A stretch of 64,000 bases of DNA from Candidatus Pantoea formicae (GCF_011752625.1 NZ_VWXD01000002.1:372001-436000), one strand, 5' to 3'. Positions 18,286-28,579 are shown, numbered from the stretch's first letter. Made by a program: numbers and translations. The notes: generated by a model not told the origin, from the sequence alone.

Positions 18286-19004
18286 TTGAATTTAAAAACG
18301 TCTCTAAAAACTTCGGCCAGACCCAGGTTCTGCACGACATCAACCTGAAGATTAATCAGGGTGAAGTGGTGGTGATTATCGGGCCATCAGGCTCCGGTAA
18401 ATCAACCCTGCTGCGCTGCATCAACAAGCTGGAAGAGATCACCACCGGTGACCTGATTGTTGATGGTATGAAGGTTAACGACCCTAAAGTCGACGATCGT
18501 CTGATTCGTCAGGAAGCCGGCATGGTGTTTCAACAGTTCCATCTGTTCCCACAGATGAGCGCGTTGGATAACGTGGCTTTCGGACCGATTCGCGTACGCG
18601 GTGCGAAGAAAGCCGATGCACAAAAGCTGGCACGTGAGCTGCTGGGCAAAGTCGGCCTCGCCGAACGTGCCCATCACTTCCCAGCGGAATTGTCAGGTGG
18701 ACAACAGCAGCGTGTGGCGATTGCCCGTGCGCTGGCGGTCAAACCCAAAATGATGCTGTTTGATGAGCCAACCTCAGCGCTGGATCCAGAACTGCGCCAT
18801 GAAGTCCTCAAGGTCATGCAGGATCTGGCCGAAGAAGGCATGACGATGGTGATCGTGACGCATGAAGTCGGCTTCGCCCAGAAAGTCGCCTCACGTCTGA
18901 TCTTTATCGACAAAGGCACCATTGCGGAAGATGGCAACCCGGATGAGTTGATCACCAACCCACCGAGCGATCGTCTGCGCGAGTTCCTACAGCACGTGTC
19001 GTAA
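18282..19004 (+). CDS. glnQ: Glutamine ABC transporter ATP-binding protein
   Basis: This 240-residue ATPase powers glutamine import. It shows Walker A (GPSGSGKST, about residues 34-42), the Q loop, the LSGGQQQR signature and the Walker B segment [11 protein letters not shown]. The start codon is GTG within an ATGA-like overlap with glnP, and the family start [11 protein letters not shown] follows. A hairpin with gggcgg / ccgccc arms (19012-19017 with 19028-19033) and TTT follows the stop. Confidence 0.96.
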   Translation: MIEFKNVSKNFGQTQVLHDINLKINQGEVVVIIGPSGSGKSTLLRCINKLEEITTGDLIVDGMKVNDPKVDDRLIRQEAGMVFQQFHLFPQMSALDNVAFGPIRVRGAKKADAQKLARELLGKVGLAERAHHFPAELSGGQQQRVAIARALAVKPKMMLFDEPTSALDPELRHEVLKVMQDLAEEGMTMVIVTHEVGFAQKVASRLIFIDKGTIAEDGNPDELITNPPSDRLREFLQHVS

Positions 19005-19011
19005 TACCTGG

Positions 19012-19036
19012 GGGCGGTCACCAACGGCCGCCCTTT
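19012..19036 (+). terminator. Terminator after glnQ
   Basis: A 6-bp G+C-only stem with a 10-nt loop is followed by TTT, 8 bp after the glnQ stop. Confidence 0.6.
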
Positions 19037-19131
19037 CCTCACCCAAACCATTTTCCTTTCAGAATCTTCACCTTCCATTGCTGACTATACTTTTTCACTT
19101 GTGCCGCCGTGCGTTGACCAAGGAGAAAGTC

Positions 19132-21393
19132 ATGTCGTTTGCCCGCCCATCATGGCACTTAGCCATGTGGATGATGCTCTGCCTGTTTCTTGTTCCCACT
19201 GCCAATGCAGTCAATCTGCCCCAGGCGGCCGTTGCCGCACAGCAAACGCAACCTGCCGCAGCCACACCCAACGGCGAACCCACTCTGGATGAAAAGAAAG
19301 CGGCCTATGCCGCGCTGGCCAATATTCTGGAAAATAATGACTCGCGCCAGGAGTTGATTGAGCAACTGCGGCAGGCAGCCAACAGCAAAGCGGTGAACGA
19401 ACAACCAGTATTAGCCCCGCCACAGGCGAATCAAGAAGACCCGACCGTGCTGGAAAGCGTCACCAACGTCACCCGCGAATATGGCGGCGCGGTGGCTTCG
19501 CAGTTTGTTAAGCTGCACGACAATATCGCTAATGCCCCGCATAAAGCTTTCAATCAGCAAACCTTTTTCAATGCACTGAAATATTTCGTCGGGCTGGCTG
19601 CCGCGGTGTTTGCCTTCTACTGGCTCACCAGACTGTTGATGTACCCCATTTGGCAACGCATGGGGCGCTGGGGACGCAATCACAATCTGGAGCGCAGCAA
19701 ATGGCTGCATTTGCCGGCCACCATTGTGTCTGCCTTTATCATTGATTTACTGCTATTGGCCCTCACCCTGTTTGTCGGTCAGATCATCAGTGACAATTAC
19801 CACAGCAACAACCGCACCATTGCTTATCAGCAAGGACTGTTCCTCAATGCGTTTGCGCTGATCGAATTTTTCAAAGCCGTACTGCGTCTTATCTTTTGTC
19901 CGCGCTTCCCTTCTCTACGATTCTTTCATCTTTCCGATGCGCGCGCCGCCTACTGGAACACACGTCTCAGCTGGCTCAGCGGCATTATTGGCTACGGGTT
20001 GTTAGTGGTCGTACCGATTGTGGGCAATCAGGTCAATATGCAGGTCGCGGCACTGGTGAACGTGCTCATCATGTGCATTATGACAGGCTGGGCATTGTGG
20101 CTAATCTTTCGCAACAAACGCAACATTCATAATGAGTTATCGCGTTTGGCCGACCGTAGCATGAGCTTTTTTGCGTTGTTCATTCGCGCCTTCGGTATGG
20201 TGTGGCACTGGCTGGCAAGTGCCTACTTTATTGCGTTATTTCTGTTCTCCATTTTCAACCCCGGCGATAGCCTGAAGTTTATGATGTCCGCCACCGTGCG
20301 CAGTTTGGCGATTATCGTTATCGCTGCGCTCGTCTCCGGCATGCTGACCCGCTGGATAGGTAAAACCTTGACGCTGTCGCCGGACCTGCGCCGCAACTAT
20401 CCTGAACTGCAAAAACGCGTCAATGACTGGGTGAAAGCCCTACTGAAACTCGCACGGGTGGTCACCGTCTTTGCCACCCTGCTGTTGCTGCTTAATGCCT
20501 GGAACCTGTTCGACCTCTGGCACTGGTTGACGCTCGGTGCCGGGCAGAAAATGGTCGATGTGCTGATTCGAATCGTGATGATTTTGCTGCTCTCGGCGAT
20601 TGGTTGGACGTTACTCGCCAGTCTGATCGAAAGCCGCCTGGCTTCAGACTCACACGGCCGTCCGATGCCGAGTGCGCGTACCCGCACCTTGCTGACGCTG
20701 TTCCGTAATGCGCTGGCGGTGGTGATCAGCACCATTACCATCATGATCTTATTGTCCGAGGTTGGGGTTAATATCGCGCCGCTGCTGGCAGGTGCCGGTG
20801 CGCTGGGTCTGGCCGTTTCATTCGGTTCGCAAACGCTGGTGAAGGACATTATCACCGGTATCTTTATCCAGTTTGAGAACGGGATGAATACCGGCGACTT
20901 GGTCACCATCGGTCCGATTACCGGCACAGTTGAAAGAATGTCGATTCGCTCAGTGGGGGTACGCCAGGACACCGGGGCATATCACATCATTCCCTGGTCT
21001 TCGATCACCACTTTTGCCAACTTCGTGCGCGGCATCGGCTCGTTCGTGGCGAACTATGATGTGGACCGCAGTGAGGATACGGAGCGCGTCAATGCCACGC
21101 TACAAGCCGCAGTAAAAGATTTGCTGGAAAATCCGGATATTCGCGGCATGGTGATTGGCGAACCGAGCTTTGCGGGTCTGGTGGGTTTAACCAACCAGTC
21201 CTTTACCGTACGCGTGTCATTCACCACCCAGCCATTAAAACAGTGGACAGTGCGTTTTGCGTTGGATGATAAGGTCAAGAAGCATTTCGATGCCGCTGGG
21301 ATCAAAGCCCCGCATCAAACGGTGGAAGTGATGCAAACCGGCAGCGATGTGGCGTCAGCTGCCAGTGTCCCCGCGCTGCCACCGCCAATGTAA
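19132..21393 (+). CDS. ybiO: Mechanosensitive channel YbiO (large MscS family)
   Basis: This 753-residue inner membrane protein matches E. coli YbiO (741 residues), a moderate-conductance channel that opens on hypo-osmotic shock. A signal-like N-terminus ends near TANA. A periplasmic domain and about eleven helices follow. The MscS core has the pore helix APLLAGAGALGLAVSFGSQTLVKD and the ENGMNTGDLV segment. The ATG at 19132 is preferred because AAGGAG lies 7 nt upstream; the frame is open from 19078 without homology. It lies between glnQ and rlmF as in E. coli. Confidence 0.95.
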   Translation: MSFARPSWHLAMWMMLCLFLVPTANAVNLPQAAVAAQQTQPAAATPNGEPTLDEKKAAYAALANILENNDSRQELIEQLRQAANSKAVNEQPVLAPPQANQEDPTVLESVTNVTREYGGAVASQFVKLHDNIANAPHKAFNQQTFFNALKYFVGLAAAVFAFYWLTRLLMYPIWQRMGRWGRNHNLERSKWLHLPATIVSAFIIDLLLLALTLFVGQIISDNYHSNNRTIAYQQGLFLNAFALIEFFKAVLRLIFCPRFPSLRFFHLSDARAAYWNTRLSWLSGIIGYGLLVVVPIVGNQVNMQVAALVNVLIMCIMTGWALWLIFRNKRNIHNELSRLADRSMSFFALFIRAFGMVWHWLASAYFIALFLFSIFNPGDSLKFMMSATVRSLAIIVIAALVSGMLTRWIGKTLTLSPDLRRNYPELQKRVNDWVKALLKLARVVTVFATLLLLLNAWNLFDLWHWLTLGAGQKMVDVLIRIVMILLLSAIGWTLLASLIESRLASDSHGRPMPSARTRTLLTLFRNALAVVISTITIMILLSEVGVNIAPLLAGAGALGLAVSFGSQTLVKDIITGIFIQFENGMNTGDLVTIGPITGTVERMSIRSVGVRQDTGAYHIIPWSSITTFANFVRGIGSFVANYDVDRSEDTERVNATLQAAVKDLLENPDIRGMVIGEPSFAGLVGLTNQSFTVRVSFTTQPLKQWTVRFALDDKVKKHFDAAGIKAPHQTVEVMQTGSDVASAASVPALPPPM

Positions 21394-21401
21394 TGGCTGC
21401 C

Positions 21402-21425
21402 AGATGCGCAATGTGTTGCGCATCT
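21402..21425 (+). terminator. Hairpin after ybiO
   Basis: A perfect 10-bp stem (21402-21411 with 21416-21425) with a TGTG loop lies 9 bp after the ybiO stop. No T run follows, so termination strength is unclear. Confidence 0.45.
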
Positions 21426-21487
21426 GTCCTCTGCACTGTTGTGGCAGAAAAGCGCGATAAATCGCATCGCCACGACAGCCGGAAACG

Positions 21488-22414
21488 TTAACGCGCGAGG
21501 CGTTTAGCTCGAGCGGCAGGCGGTAAGAAGGTCCAGGCAATAAAGCGGCTCTGCTTCTGTCCCTGTGCCATCTCGATGATACGCACTTCATACGCATCAA
21601 GATCACGCAACTGATCGCGCAGTGCAGGCAGGTTCTCTTTACGTGACACCAGAGAAGTAAACCAGACAACGTGGTCAGCGAAAGTCACACTCTCATTGAT
21701 CATCTGGCCAACAAACTGACGCTCGCCGCCTTCACACCACAACTCGTTGTGCTGGCCGCCAAAGTTGAGTGGGGCATTTTTTCCCAAGCCAAGATTGCGC
21801 GTTTTACGCTGTCCAACCATAGCCGCTTCCTGCGCTGAGCCGTGGAACGGCGGATTACACAACACCGCATGATAGCGTTCGTTTTTGTGCACGACGCCGG
21901 CAAAAATGGCCGATGAATCTTTCTGACGGCGCAGGCGAACACCGCGCTGCAAGCCAGGATTACTCGCCACAATCTGATTAGCGGCCGTGATCGCTTCGGC
22001 AGTAATATCGGTGCCGGTAAAACGCCAACCGTATTCAGCGTTGCCGATCAGTGGATAGATCAGATTCGCGCCGCAGCCGATGTCCATGATATCTAAATCG
22101 CGGGGGATCTTACCGCCATTGTCGCTCGCCAGTAAATCGGCCAGGGAGTGAACATAGTCAGCACGACCAGGCACCGGCGGCGTCAAATACCCCTCTGGCA
22201 GCTGCCAGTTGAGGTTATAGAACAGTTTGATCAACGCCTGGTTCAGCAGCATAACCGCTTCAGGATCGGCGAAATCCACCGACAGATCACCATAACCATT
22301 TGGGCGTACTTTCACCGCCAGTGGCGGATGAGCCGCAGTCAGAGCAGCAAAATCATAACGGCCCTGATGGCGATTACGTGGATGGAATGGCGAGGCAGCG
22401 GCTGGCTTGTTCAT
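21488..22414 (-). CDS. rlmF: 23S rRNA (adenine1618-N6)-methyltransferase RlmF
   Basis: This 308-residue protein has the same length as E. coli RlmF (YbiN), which methylates A1618 of 23S rRNA. The SAM-binding motif [14 protein letters not shown] (about residue 115) and the catalytic NPPF motif of N6-adenine methyltransferases (LCNPPFHGS) are intact. ATG at 22414 is chosen because homology starts there and GGAG lies 5 nt upstream. A longer frame to 22483 is open but unsupported. It is convergent with ybiO. Confidence 0.95.
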   Translation of the reverse strand: MNKPAAASPFHPRNRHQGRYDFAALTAAHPPLAVKVRPNGYGDLSVDFADPEAVMLLNQALIKLFYNLNWQLPEGYLTPPVPGRADYVHSLADLLASDNGGKIPRDLDIMDIGCGANLIYPLIGNAEYGWRFTGTDITAEAITAANQIVASNPGLQRGVRLRRQKDSSAIFAGVVHKNERYHAVLCNPPFHGSAQEAAMVGQRKTRNLGLGKNAPLNFGGQHNELWCEGGERQFVGQMINESVTFADHVVWFTSLVSRKENLPALRDQLRDLDAYEVRIIEMAQGQKQSRFIAWTFLPPAARAKRLAR

Positions 22415-22547
22415 AGTTTCTCCGAAAAATAGCGCGGGCGTAAGATACGCTGGATGGCGGCATCGCACAATCCGCTTACACAATTATTGCCGTTGCGCCT
22501 GAGGCTAAACCGTTAAGATAACGCATTGTTCATCACTGGGAGCAGAA

Positions 22548-23180
22548 ATGACACGTCAGAGATATTCTTATCAGCCGCGCGCAGGACATGGTTTGCCGCA
22601 CGACCCGTTGAACGCCATCGTTGGCCCGCGCCCGATTGGTTGGGTCAGTTCACTCAGCGCTAGCGGCCAACGCAACCTGGCCCCTTATAGCTTCTTTAAC
22701 TGCTTTAACTATCATCCGCCGATTATCGGTTTTGCCAGTAGCGGCTGGAAAGACAGCGTGCGCAACATCAGCGAGAGCAAAGAGTTTGTCTGGAATCTGG
22801 CAACGCGCCCGCTGGCCGAAGCGATGAACGAAAGCTCCGCCTCAGTACCGCCGGAACAGGATGAGTTTGCCCTGGCCGGATTGACGCCCATTGCCGCTTC
22901 GCACGTTAACGTCAGTATGGTGGCGGAAAGCCCGGTGAATTTTGAGTGCCGTCTTACTCAGTTGATTCGCTTACAGGATGTGCAGGGAACCGAGCTGGAG
23001 AGCTGGCTGGTATTAGGTGAAGTGGTGGCGATTCATATTGATGAGGCGCTGCTGGAAAACGGCATTTATCAAACAGCCAAAGCGCAGCCCATCTTGCGTG
23101 CCGGTGGCCCGTCAGCCTATTACGGCATCAGTGAAGATCTGCGCTTTGATTTAGTGCGCCCGGATGCGCGCCGCGTTTAA
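22548..23180 (+). CDS. Flavin reductase family protein (FMN-binding split barrel)
   Basis: This 210-residue protein has the flavin reductase-like split barrel. The segment PLNAIVGPRPIGWVSS near the N-terminus and LAPYSFFNCFNYHPPIIGF are typical FMN-binding regions of the DIM6/NTAB group. Members use or supply reduced flavin, and many have unknown substrates. GGGAG precedes the ATG. It is divergent from rlmF. A structured repeat follows its stop. The function is not known from context. Confidence 0.8.
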   Translation: MTRQRYSYQPRAGHGLPHDPLNAIVGPRPIGWVSSLSASGQRNLAPYSFFNCFNYHPPIIGFASSGWKDSVRNISESKEFVWNLATRPLAEAMNESSASVPPEQDEFALAGLTPIAASHVNVSMVAESPVNFECRLTQLIRLQDVQGTELESWLVLGEVVAIHIDEALLENGIYQTAKAQPILRAGGPSAYYGISEDLRFDLVRPDARRV

Positions 23181-23290
23181 TGTTTTCTGGTTGTCTGTTC
23201 CGGGTGTGCAGGTTGGTTTAAAACAGAGATTACGCAGCCCAGAGCAGCTTGGGCGCTGATGGCTACAGACTGTGCACACTCTTCAGTGCG

Positions 23291-23526
23291 TTTCGCCACA
23301 AGGGGCACAATGTGAATGGCCGTAACGCCTCTGATGTTGCAAGGGCTATCCGCAGCGCTGAGGCTTTTACGTTGGGCCAGGAGCCAGCCGCATGGATGCG
23401 GCAGGCAGTTCGGGTAGGCCTGGATGGCCGTACCCGAACGATCCGTCGGCACGACGTGGAAGCCGAGGGCACCGCGTCAGCGGCGCGAGGACTGCCCGGC
23501 AGCAGCAGAGGTGTTACGGCCCGCAC
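23291..23526. repeat. Dispersed structured intergenic repeat, copy A
   Basis: This 236-bp stretch is clearly homologous to 60848-61082. Internal inverted repeats include perfect 9-bp arms at 23408-23416 and 23431-23439, and a small GCCGCAT-GG-ATGCGGC hairpin near 23388-23403. Reading frames crossing it on either strand are alternative readings of the repeat and not supported genes. It sits in a 408-bp gap between two convergent genes. Confidence 0.8.
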
Positions 23527-23588
23527 CCAGCCCAACCCAGACCTACCCAGACCTACCCCAGCAGTATTCAACTGCTTAGCGCCATCCA

Positions 23589-25070
23589 TCAAGCACCGTT
23601 TTTCATCACTTCAACCGCCCTGGCAATTTCCGGTGCCAACCAGCGATCTTCCTGCCAGTTCGCCACCACTGCCCGTAAACGACGTAAGGCCTGCTTCGTC
23701 CCTTCGGCCAACTCTGCCTCGCCGTGAAAATCCAGTGCCTGCGCCGCCAGCAGATACTCAATCGCCAGTATCTGCCACACGTTACCCACCAGCTTCAGCA
23801 GTTTCAATGCTGCACCCGTACCGAGACTGAGATGATCCTCCTGCAAACCTGACGTCACATAGTTATCCAGCACCGCCGGTTGAGCGAGCTGTCGGTTTTC
23901 AGCGCACAGCGATGCCGCCACATACTGGGCAATCATCATGCCGGAGTTCACACCGGGTTGTGCAACGAGGAACGCCGGTAAACCACTGACCAGTGGATTC
24001 ACCAAGCGATCCAGCCGCCGTTCGGCAATACTGCCTACTTCCGCCATGGCTATCGCCAGCAAATCTGCCGCCATCGCCACCGATTCGCCATGCGGATTAG
24101 CCTGTGATACCACGCGCCAGTTATCCACCGTGCCAAGCACCAGCGGGTTATCCGTGCAGGCATTTAACTCGGTATCAACCTGACGGGCCGCGTGTGTGAA
24201 CTGATCGCGACTGGCACCATGTACTTGCGGCATAGAGCGCAGACTCAACGCATCCTGCGTGCGAATGCCAACACTCTTCACCAGCAGCGGGCTGTCGCTC
24301 AACAGCTGACGTAAACGCCGCCCACTGACTTGCATGCCCGGACTGGCTTTCAAGGCAATCACTTCGGCATCAAATGCCACCGATTGCCCACGCAGCGCCT
24401 CAAAACTCATTGCACCCGTGACATCAGCCCAATCGAGCAGACGCGCGGCATCATCCAGTGCCAGGCACGATAACCCGGTCATACAGGGCGTGCCGTTCAC
24501 CAGGCTCAAACCCTCTTTGGCACCGGGACGATAAGGTTTTGATCCAGCAAGCGCCAGTGCCTGTTCGGCAGGCATGATTTGTTGCTGATACTCCACGTCA
24601 CCCACGCCAATGAGCGCCAGACCGATGTGTGCCATGTGGCTGAGGTAACCCACAGAGCCCTGCGATGGCACCTGCGGGGTGACCTGTTGATTCAGCAGCG
24701 CCAGCAAATGCTGCACCAGTGCCACGGAAACGCCCGATTTGCCATGACTGTAGTTGGCGATCGCCGCACACAGAATGGCACGCACCTGCTCACGTGCCAG
24801 CAACGGCCCCACCCCACAAGCATGGCTGAGCAGCGTATTACGAGACAACTGACTAAGCTGTTCTTCCGGCAAGCTGATGTTGCACAGCGCACCCAACCCG
24901 GTGTTGATGCCATAGGCAATGTGGCCGGTCGTCACAATCTGCTCGACGATCTCACGCCCTTGGGCGATACGCTGCCAAGCGCTGGCGCTCAACGTGAGTT
25001 CTGCATTGTGTCGAGCCACCTGTACCACGTCCTGCCAGGTTAATGGCGCATCGCCCCATTCAATGGTCAT
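23589..25070 (-). CDS. Histidase-like (HAL/PAL superfamily) protein lacking the MIO cofactor triad
   Basis: This 493-residue protein aligns along its whole length with histidine ammonia-lyase. Tyr53 (AYGINTG), His83 (LLSHACG), Asn192 (LVNGTP), the Gln of SMPQVHGA and the Glu of LQEDHLSL are kept. The Ala-Ser-Gly that cyclises into the MIO electrophile is absent: after GSVG (138-141) comes YLSHMAHIG where HutH has [11 protein letters not shown], three residues shorter. The Tyr of PYSIRC and the Phe of NFHAEP are also replaced. MIO-type deamination is therefore unlikely. It overlaps the ATPase gene by 4 bp as the last gene of a five-gene ABC importer operon. Another reaction, or ligand binding for uptake control, are possible roles. 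Confidence 0.85.
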   Translation of the reverse strand: MTIEWGDAPLTWQDVVQVARHNAELTLSASAWQRIAQGREIVEQIVTTGHIAYGINTGLGALCNISLPEEQLSQLSRNTLLSHACGVGPLLAREQVRAILCAAIANYSHGKSGVSVALVQHLLALLNQQVTPQVPSQGSVGYLSHMAHIGLALIGVGDVEYQQQIMPAEQALALAGSKPYRPGAKEGLSLVNGTPCMTGLSCLALDDAARLLDWADVTGAMSFEALRGQSVAFDAEVIALKASPGMQVSGRRLRQLLSDSPLLVKSVGIRTQDALSLRSMPQVHGASRDQFTHAARQVDTELNACTDNPLVLGTVDNWRVVSQANPHGESVAMAADLLAIAMAEVGSIAERRLDRLVNPLVSGLPAFLVAQPGVNSGMMIAQYVAASLCAENRQLAQPAVLDNYVTSGLQEDHLSLGTGAALKLLKLVGNVWQILAIEYLLAAQALDFHGEAELAEGTKQALRRLRAVVANWQEDRWLAPEIARAVEVMKNGA

Positions 25071-25867
25071 GCGGGCTGCTCCGTGTGATGGCTCTGATGG
25101 CTGGAAATAAATTGCTTAAAACGCTGTGAACCCTGCGCACCAAACATCTCCTCCGGCGTTCCCTGGCAATCGATGGTGCCTTGATGCATAAACACCACAC
25201 GATTTGAAACGTTACGCGCAAAGCCCATTTCATGAGTGACCACCAGCATGGTACGCCCCTCTTCAGCCAGGCTACGCATCACTTTCAGCACTTCACCCAC
25301 CAGCTCTGGGTCCAGCGCGGAAGTCGGTTCATCAAACAACATCACTTCCGGGTCCATCGCCAAGGCGCGGGCAATAGCCACACGCTGCTGCTGTCCACCA
25401 GAAAGCTGTGCAGGATAAAAATCTTTGCGATTCAGCAACCCCACGCGGTCCAGCAACTGTTCTGCCTGCGCGATACAACTTTTCTTATCGCGCTTCAGCA
25501 CATAGTGAGGACCTTCAATCACGTTCTGCAGCACTGTCATGTGCGACCACAAGTTAAAACTCTGGAACACCATGCCCAAACGAGAACGCAGGCGCTCAAT
25601 CTGTTTAGGATTCGCCGCCAACTGATGGCCGCGCGCATGGCGCTTCATTTCGATGGTTTCGCCCCCGACGCTGACCAACCCGGCATCCGGTGTTTCCAAC
25701 AGATTAATGCAGCGCAGCAAGGTACTTTTGCCCGATCCACTAGCACCGAGAATTGAGATGACATCGCCTTGGTGCGCCTGAAGCGAAATGCCTTTTAAAA
25801 CTTCCATCGCGCCAAAGGATTTATGGATATCGGTGGCGCTTAAGGTTACGGGGGATGTGGATTGCAT
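25067..25867 (-). CDS. Polar amino acid ABC transporter ATP-binding protein (HisP-like)
   Basis: This 266-residue ATPase resembles HisP/ArtP. It has Walker A (GASGSGKST, about residues 39-47), the Q loop in [14 protein letters not shown], the LSGGQQQR signature and [14 protein letters not shown] at 25867 is chosen because GGAG lies upstream and the frame before it belongs to the end of the permease gene. It lies 1 bp from the upstream permease stop and overlaps the histidase-like gene by 4 bp, so all are likely co-translated. Confidence 0.93.
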   Translation of the reverse strand: MQSTSPVTLSATDIHKSFGAMEVLKGISLQAHQGDVISILGASGSGKSTLLRCINLLETPDAGLVSVGGETIEMKRHARGHQLAANPKQIERLRSRLGMVFQSFNLWSHMTVLQNVIEGPHYVLKRDKKSCIAQAEQLLDRVGLLNRKDFYPAQLSGGQQQRVAIARALAMDPEVMLFDEPTSALDPELVGEVLKVMRSLAEEGRTMLVVTHEMGFARNVSNRVVFMHQGTIDCQGTPEEMFGAQGSQRFKQFISSHQSHHTEQPA

Positions 25868-25868
25868 A

Positions 25869-26597
25869 TTACTCTCCGGCAAGCGGTTTAACGGCGGGTA
25901 ACGGCTTTTTTTCAACGCGATGCACCGGGGTTAAACGGCGTTCTAACAACGCGTAAAGCTGGACGATAATGAAATTCAGGATCAGGTAAATCGCGGCAGC
26001 GCAGATAAACACTTCCATGGTGCGATAGGTGCGCTGAATGATCTGCTGTGCCACGCCAGTGACATCCCAAACGGTGACCAGGCTGGCAAGGGCGGTGGAT
26101 TTCACCAACAGGATGGCTTCCGTGGAATAGGCCGGCAGCGCATAACGCAGCATGATAGGCGCAATGATGCGACGCAGTAGCAGCCAGCGCGACATGCCGC
26201 AGGCCAGCCCGGCTTCGACTTGTCCGGGCGGCACCGCTAGCAAGGCACCGCGTAAGATCTCTGCGGTATAAGCCGCGGTACACAGCGACAGCGCCAGCAC
26301 TGCGCAGGTAAACGGCTCGCGCAGGAAGGGCCAGACAAAGCTATGCCGGATGACGCCAAACTGGCCTAGCCCGTAATAGATCAGGAATAGCTGGATCAGC
26401 AGCGGTGAGCCGCGAAACACCAGAATGTAGCCGCGCGCAAAGCCGCTCAGCACCCGCCAGCGGCTCATGCGCAGTGACAGGATACCGATGGCGAGAATGC
26501 CACCGCAGAGAAACGCACTGATAAACAGGCCGAGCGTCACCGGCAATGCCGCGCTCAGCTTGAGGAAAGTGTCGGTCAGAAAGGCGAAGTCGATCAT
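25869..26597 (-). CDS. Polar amino acid ABC transporter permease (HisM-like)
   Basis: This 242-residue HisMQ-family membrane protein has about five helices and the EAA loop [21 protein letters not shown]. It pairs with the HisQ-like permease encoded just upstream (11 bp gap). AGGAG precedes its ATG. With the binding protein and ATPase it forms a heterodimeric importer resembling the histidine/arginine/ornithine systems of enterobacteria. Confidence 0.92.
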   Translation of the reverse strand: MIDFAFLTDTFLKLSAALPVTLGLFISAFLCGGILAIGILSLRMSRWRVLSGFARGYILVFRGSPLLIQLFLIYYGLGQFGVIRHSFVWPFLREPFTCAVLALSLCTAAYTAEILRGALLAVPPGQVEAGLACGMSRWLLLRRIIAPIMLRYALPAYSTEAILLVKSTALASLVTVWDVTGVAQQIIQRTYRTMEVFICAAAIYLILNFIIVQLYALLERRLTPVHRVEKKPLPAVKPLAGE

Positions 26598-26608
26598 GCT
26601 GCTGCTCC

Positions 26609-27328
26609 TTAATGCTGTGCCGCAGTGCGACTTTGCCAGGCGCGTCCGAGGCGCGTCTCCGCACGACGAAACGCATGATTAGACAGCAGTGTCAGCACTA
26701 AATAGCAGGCACCACCAATCAGATAAAAAGTGAAGTAATCGCGCGTGGATCCCGCAGCCACTTGGCTGGCACGCATCAACTCGACGATGCCAGTGACAGA
26801 CACCAGCGCCGAATCTTTCAGGCTCATCTGCCAGACGTTCGACATGCCCGGTAGCGCATAGCGCACAATCTGCGGTAACAGAATGCGCTGTGCGATGCGC
26901 CAACGTGGCATACCAATCGCCACGGCGGCCTCGACTTCGCCTTTAGCCAGCGCCAGACGCGCCGCACGATACACTTCACCTTGATAAGATCCAGAGATGA
27001 GCCCAATCGCCAGTGCACCAATCAGGAAAGGGGGCGCTTCGATAAAACCATCCGCGCCAAACATTTGCCCCACCAGCGTAATCAGTCCCGATCCACCAAA
27101 ATAGAACAGGTAGATCACCAGCAGCTCCGGAATACCGCGAAACACGGTCGAATAGGCTTCACCCAACCAGCGGACCCAGCGCTGCGGCGACAGCTTGGCC
27201 GCTGCCACGCCAGACCCCACCACTGCACCAATCATCAGCGCGGCCAGCGACAGCAGCAACGTGGTCACGGCTGCGCCTAAAATCAGGCGGCCCCAGCCAT
27301 CAGCACCAAAACTCAGCAGGCTCATCAT
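26609..27328 (-). CDS. Polar amino acid ABC transporter permease (HisQ-like)
   Basis: This 239-residue HisMQ-family permease has about five helices and the EAA loop VEAAVAIGMPRWRIAQRILLP. It contains the VFRGIPELLVIYLFYFG segment typical of the HisQ/ArtQ branch. It follows the binding protein gene by 12 bp. Two ATG codons occur in tandem at 27328 and 27325, with GAGG upstream, and either could start the protein. Confidence 0.92.
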   Translation of the reverse strand: MMSLLSFGADGWGRLILGAAVTTLLLSLAALMIGAVVGSGVAAAKLSPQRWVRWLGEAYSTVFRGIPELLVIYLFYFGGSGLITLVGQMFGADGFIEAPPFLIGALAIGLISGSYQGEVYRAARLALAKGEVEAAVAIGMPRWRIAQRILLPQIVRYALPGMSNVWQMSLKDSALVSVTGIVELMRASQVAAGSTRDYFTFYLIGGACYLVLTLLSNHAFRRAETRLGRAWQSRTAAQH

Positions 27329-27340
27329 CTTTCACCTCAC

Positions 27341-28192
27341 TTACGGGGTTACGTCAGTTTTAAACCACTTCTCACTCAGCTTTTTCACGGTGCCATCAGC
27401 CAGTGCAGCTTTGATCGCCTCGTCGAGCTTGGCTTTCAGATCGTTGTCTGCCATACGCACGCCCATTGCTTCGCCCTCGCCCCAAATCGGACCACCCAAC
27501 TGCGGGCCGCTGAAGATCAGGTTATTGTTCTCTTTACGCGCCAGCATCGATTGGGCAAAGGTCACATCGTCGAACACGGCATCAATACGACCAGCCTGCA
27601 GATCGAGAATCGCATCTGCTGAGGAAGTGTATTCGCGCGCGTCAGCGACGTCTTTGAAGTACTTATCAATGAAGGGCGTGTAAACCGTGCCGGACGCGAT
27701 GCCGATGGTTTTGCCTTTTAACGCCGCTTTCAGTGGCGCAATCGCCGTGTTGATCTCTTTCTCATCGTCATGCAGTTTGATGATGTTGTGATCGGCTGGC
27801 AGCAGCGGGCTATCTTTGGTGGTGATGAAGGTGGCTGGCGTGGAGGCATAAGGCACGGTGAAATTGACCACCTTTTTACGGTCTGGCGTAATGACGATCG
27901 CATCCATGATCACATCATATTTGCCGGCGTTAAGCCCGGCGATCATGCCATCCCAGTTCTGCACCACCAACTTGCACTGAATACCCATGCGCTTGCACAA
28001 GTCTTCCATCAGCTCAGGTTCAAAGCCGCCTAACTTGCCGCCTGGCAATGTCAGGTTCCAGGGTTCATAGCTACCTTCAGTAGCAATGGTGATCGATTTC
28101 CACTCTTTGGCCTGCACAGCAACACCGCTGATCATCAGGCTGGCAAACAGGGTCGTGAGGCAAAAACGGCGAATTGGGGCGCGATGCGTCAT
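27341..28192 (-). CDS. Polar amino acid ABC transporter substrate-binding protein (HisJ/ArgT-like)
   Basis: This periplasmic binding protein of 283 residues has a signal peptide ending near VQA. The mature part begins SITIATEGSYEPWNLT, like HisJ and ArgT. ATG at 28192 is preferred because AGGAG lies 7 nt upstream; an in-frame ATG six codons earlier lies before that site. It leads the operon that ends in the histidase-like gene. Two HutC-type operators lie upstream, so uptake of histidine, urocanate or a related compound is likely, but the ligand is not proven. Confidence 0.9.
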   Translation of the reverse strand: MTHRAPIRRFCLTTLFASLMISGVAVQAKEWKSITIATEGSYEPWNLTLPGGKLGGFEPELMEDLCKRMGIQCKLVVQNWDGMIAGLNAGKYDVIMDAIVITPDRKKVVNFTVPYASTPATFITTKDSPLLPADHNIIKLHDDEKEINTAIAPLKAALKGKTIGIASGTVYTPFIDKYFKDVADAREYTSSADAILDLQAGRIDAVFDDVTFAQSMLARKENNNLIFSGPQLGGPIWGEGEAMGVRMADNDLKAKLDEAIKAALADGTVKKLSEKWFKTDVTP

Positions 28193-28260
28193 GCGGCTTC
28201 TCCTGGTCATTAATCGAATTGGCTGTCTCTGTTAGCTGATACAACGCAGATGACATTTCA

Positions 28261-28270
28261 TGTATATACA
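28261..28270 (-). promoter_or_regulatory. HutC operator 1 upstream of the ABC transporter operon
   Basis: The perfect palindrome TGTATATACA, matching the HutC (GntR family) site type TGTA-N2-TACA, lies about 70 bp upstream of the binding-protein start. Confidence 0.75.
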
Positions 28271-28356
28271 AGTTAGCTTGCGGCAGATCATTGTCGGCAT
28301 GAGCTTTTTGTGAGCCAGCCAGAATAAAAAGTGATAATCGCCTTGTGGTCTTTACT

Positions 28357-28366
28357 TGTACATACA
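28357..28366 (-). promoter_or_regulatory. HutC operator 2 upstream of the ABC transporter operon
   Basis: TGTACATACA keeps both TGTA and TACA half-sites. It lies 87 bp from operator 1, which would allow cooperative binding or looping. The rest of the 28193-28630 gap holds no supported gene. Confidence 0.65.
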
Positions 28367-28544
28367 ACCTAGCAAGCACTGTGCCAGATCGGTAAAGGCG
28401 GGAAATTGGGGGTATGGTCACGCCGTGGACATATCAATGCACATTCTTAGGGCATGAATGCACTGTCATGGGGATGCATTAACAGAGTGAGGTTGAAGCG
28501 TCATTGATTTGGCATGTGGCTTAAACCCGCATTTTCATCCCAAT

Positions 28545-28579
28545 GAAAAAGGCTGCCACATTTTTAAAGGTGGCAGCCT
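28545..28579 (-). terminator. Terminator of the hutI-hutG operon
   Basis: A perfect 10-bp stem (28550-28559 with 28570-28579) is followed on the minus strand by a T run. It lies about 50 bp after the hutG stop. Confidence 0.82.

Noticed and set aside
20397..20972. 191-codon frame opposite ybiO
   Set aside because: It lies wholly antisense to the well-supported MscS core of ybiO, with no ribosome site and no family features.
23249..23830. 193-codon plus-strand frame
   Set aside because: It runs through repeat copy A and into the antisense of the histidase-like gene. Its sequence is low in hydrophobic order and matches no family.
23589..25070. Pseudogene of hutH
   Set aside because: The frame is full length, with no stops or frameshifts, many family residues are kept, and it is translationally coupled to its operon.
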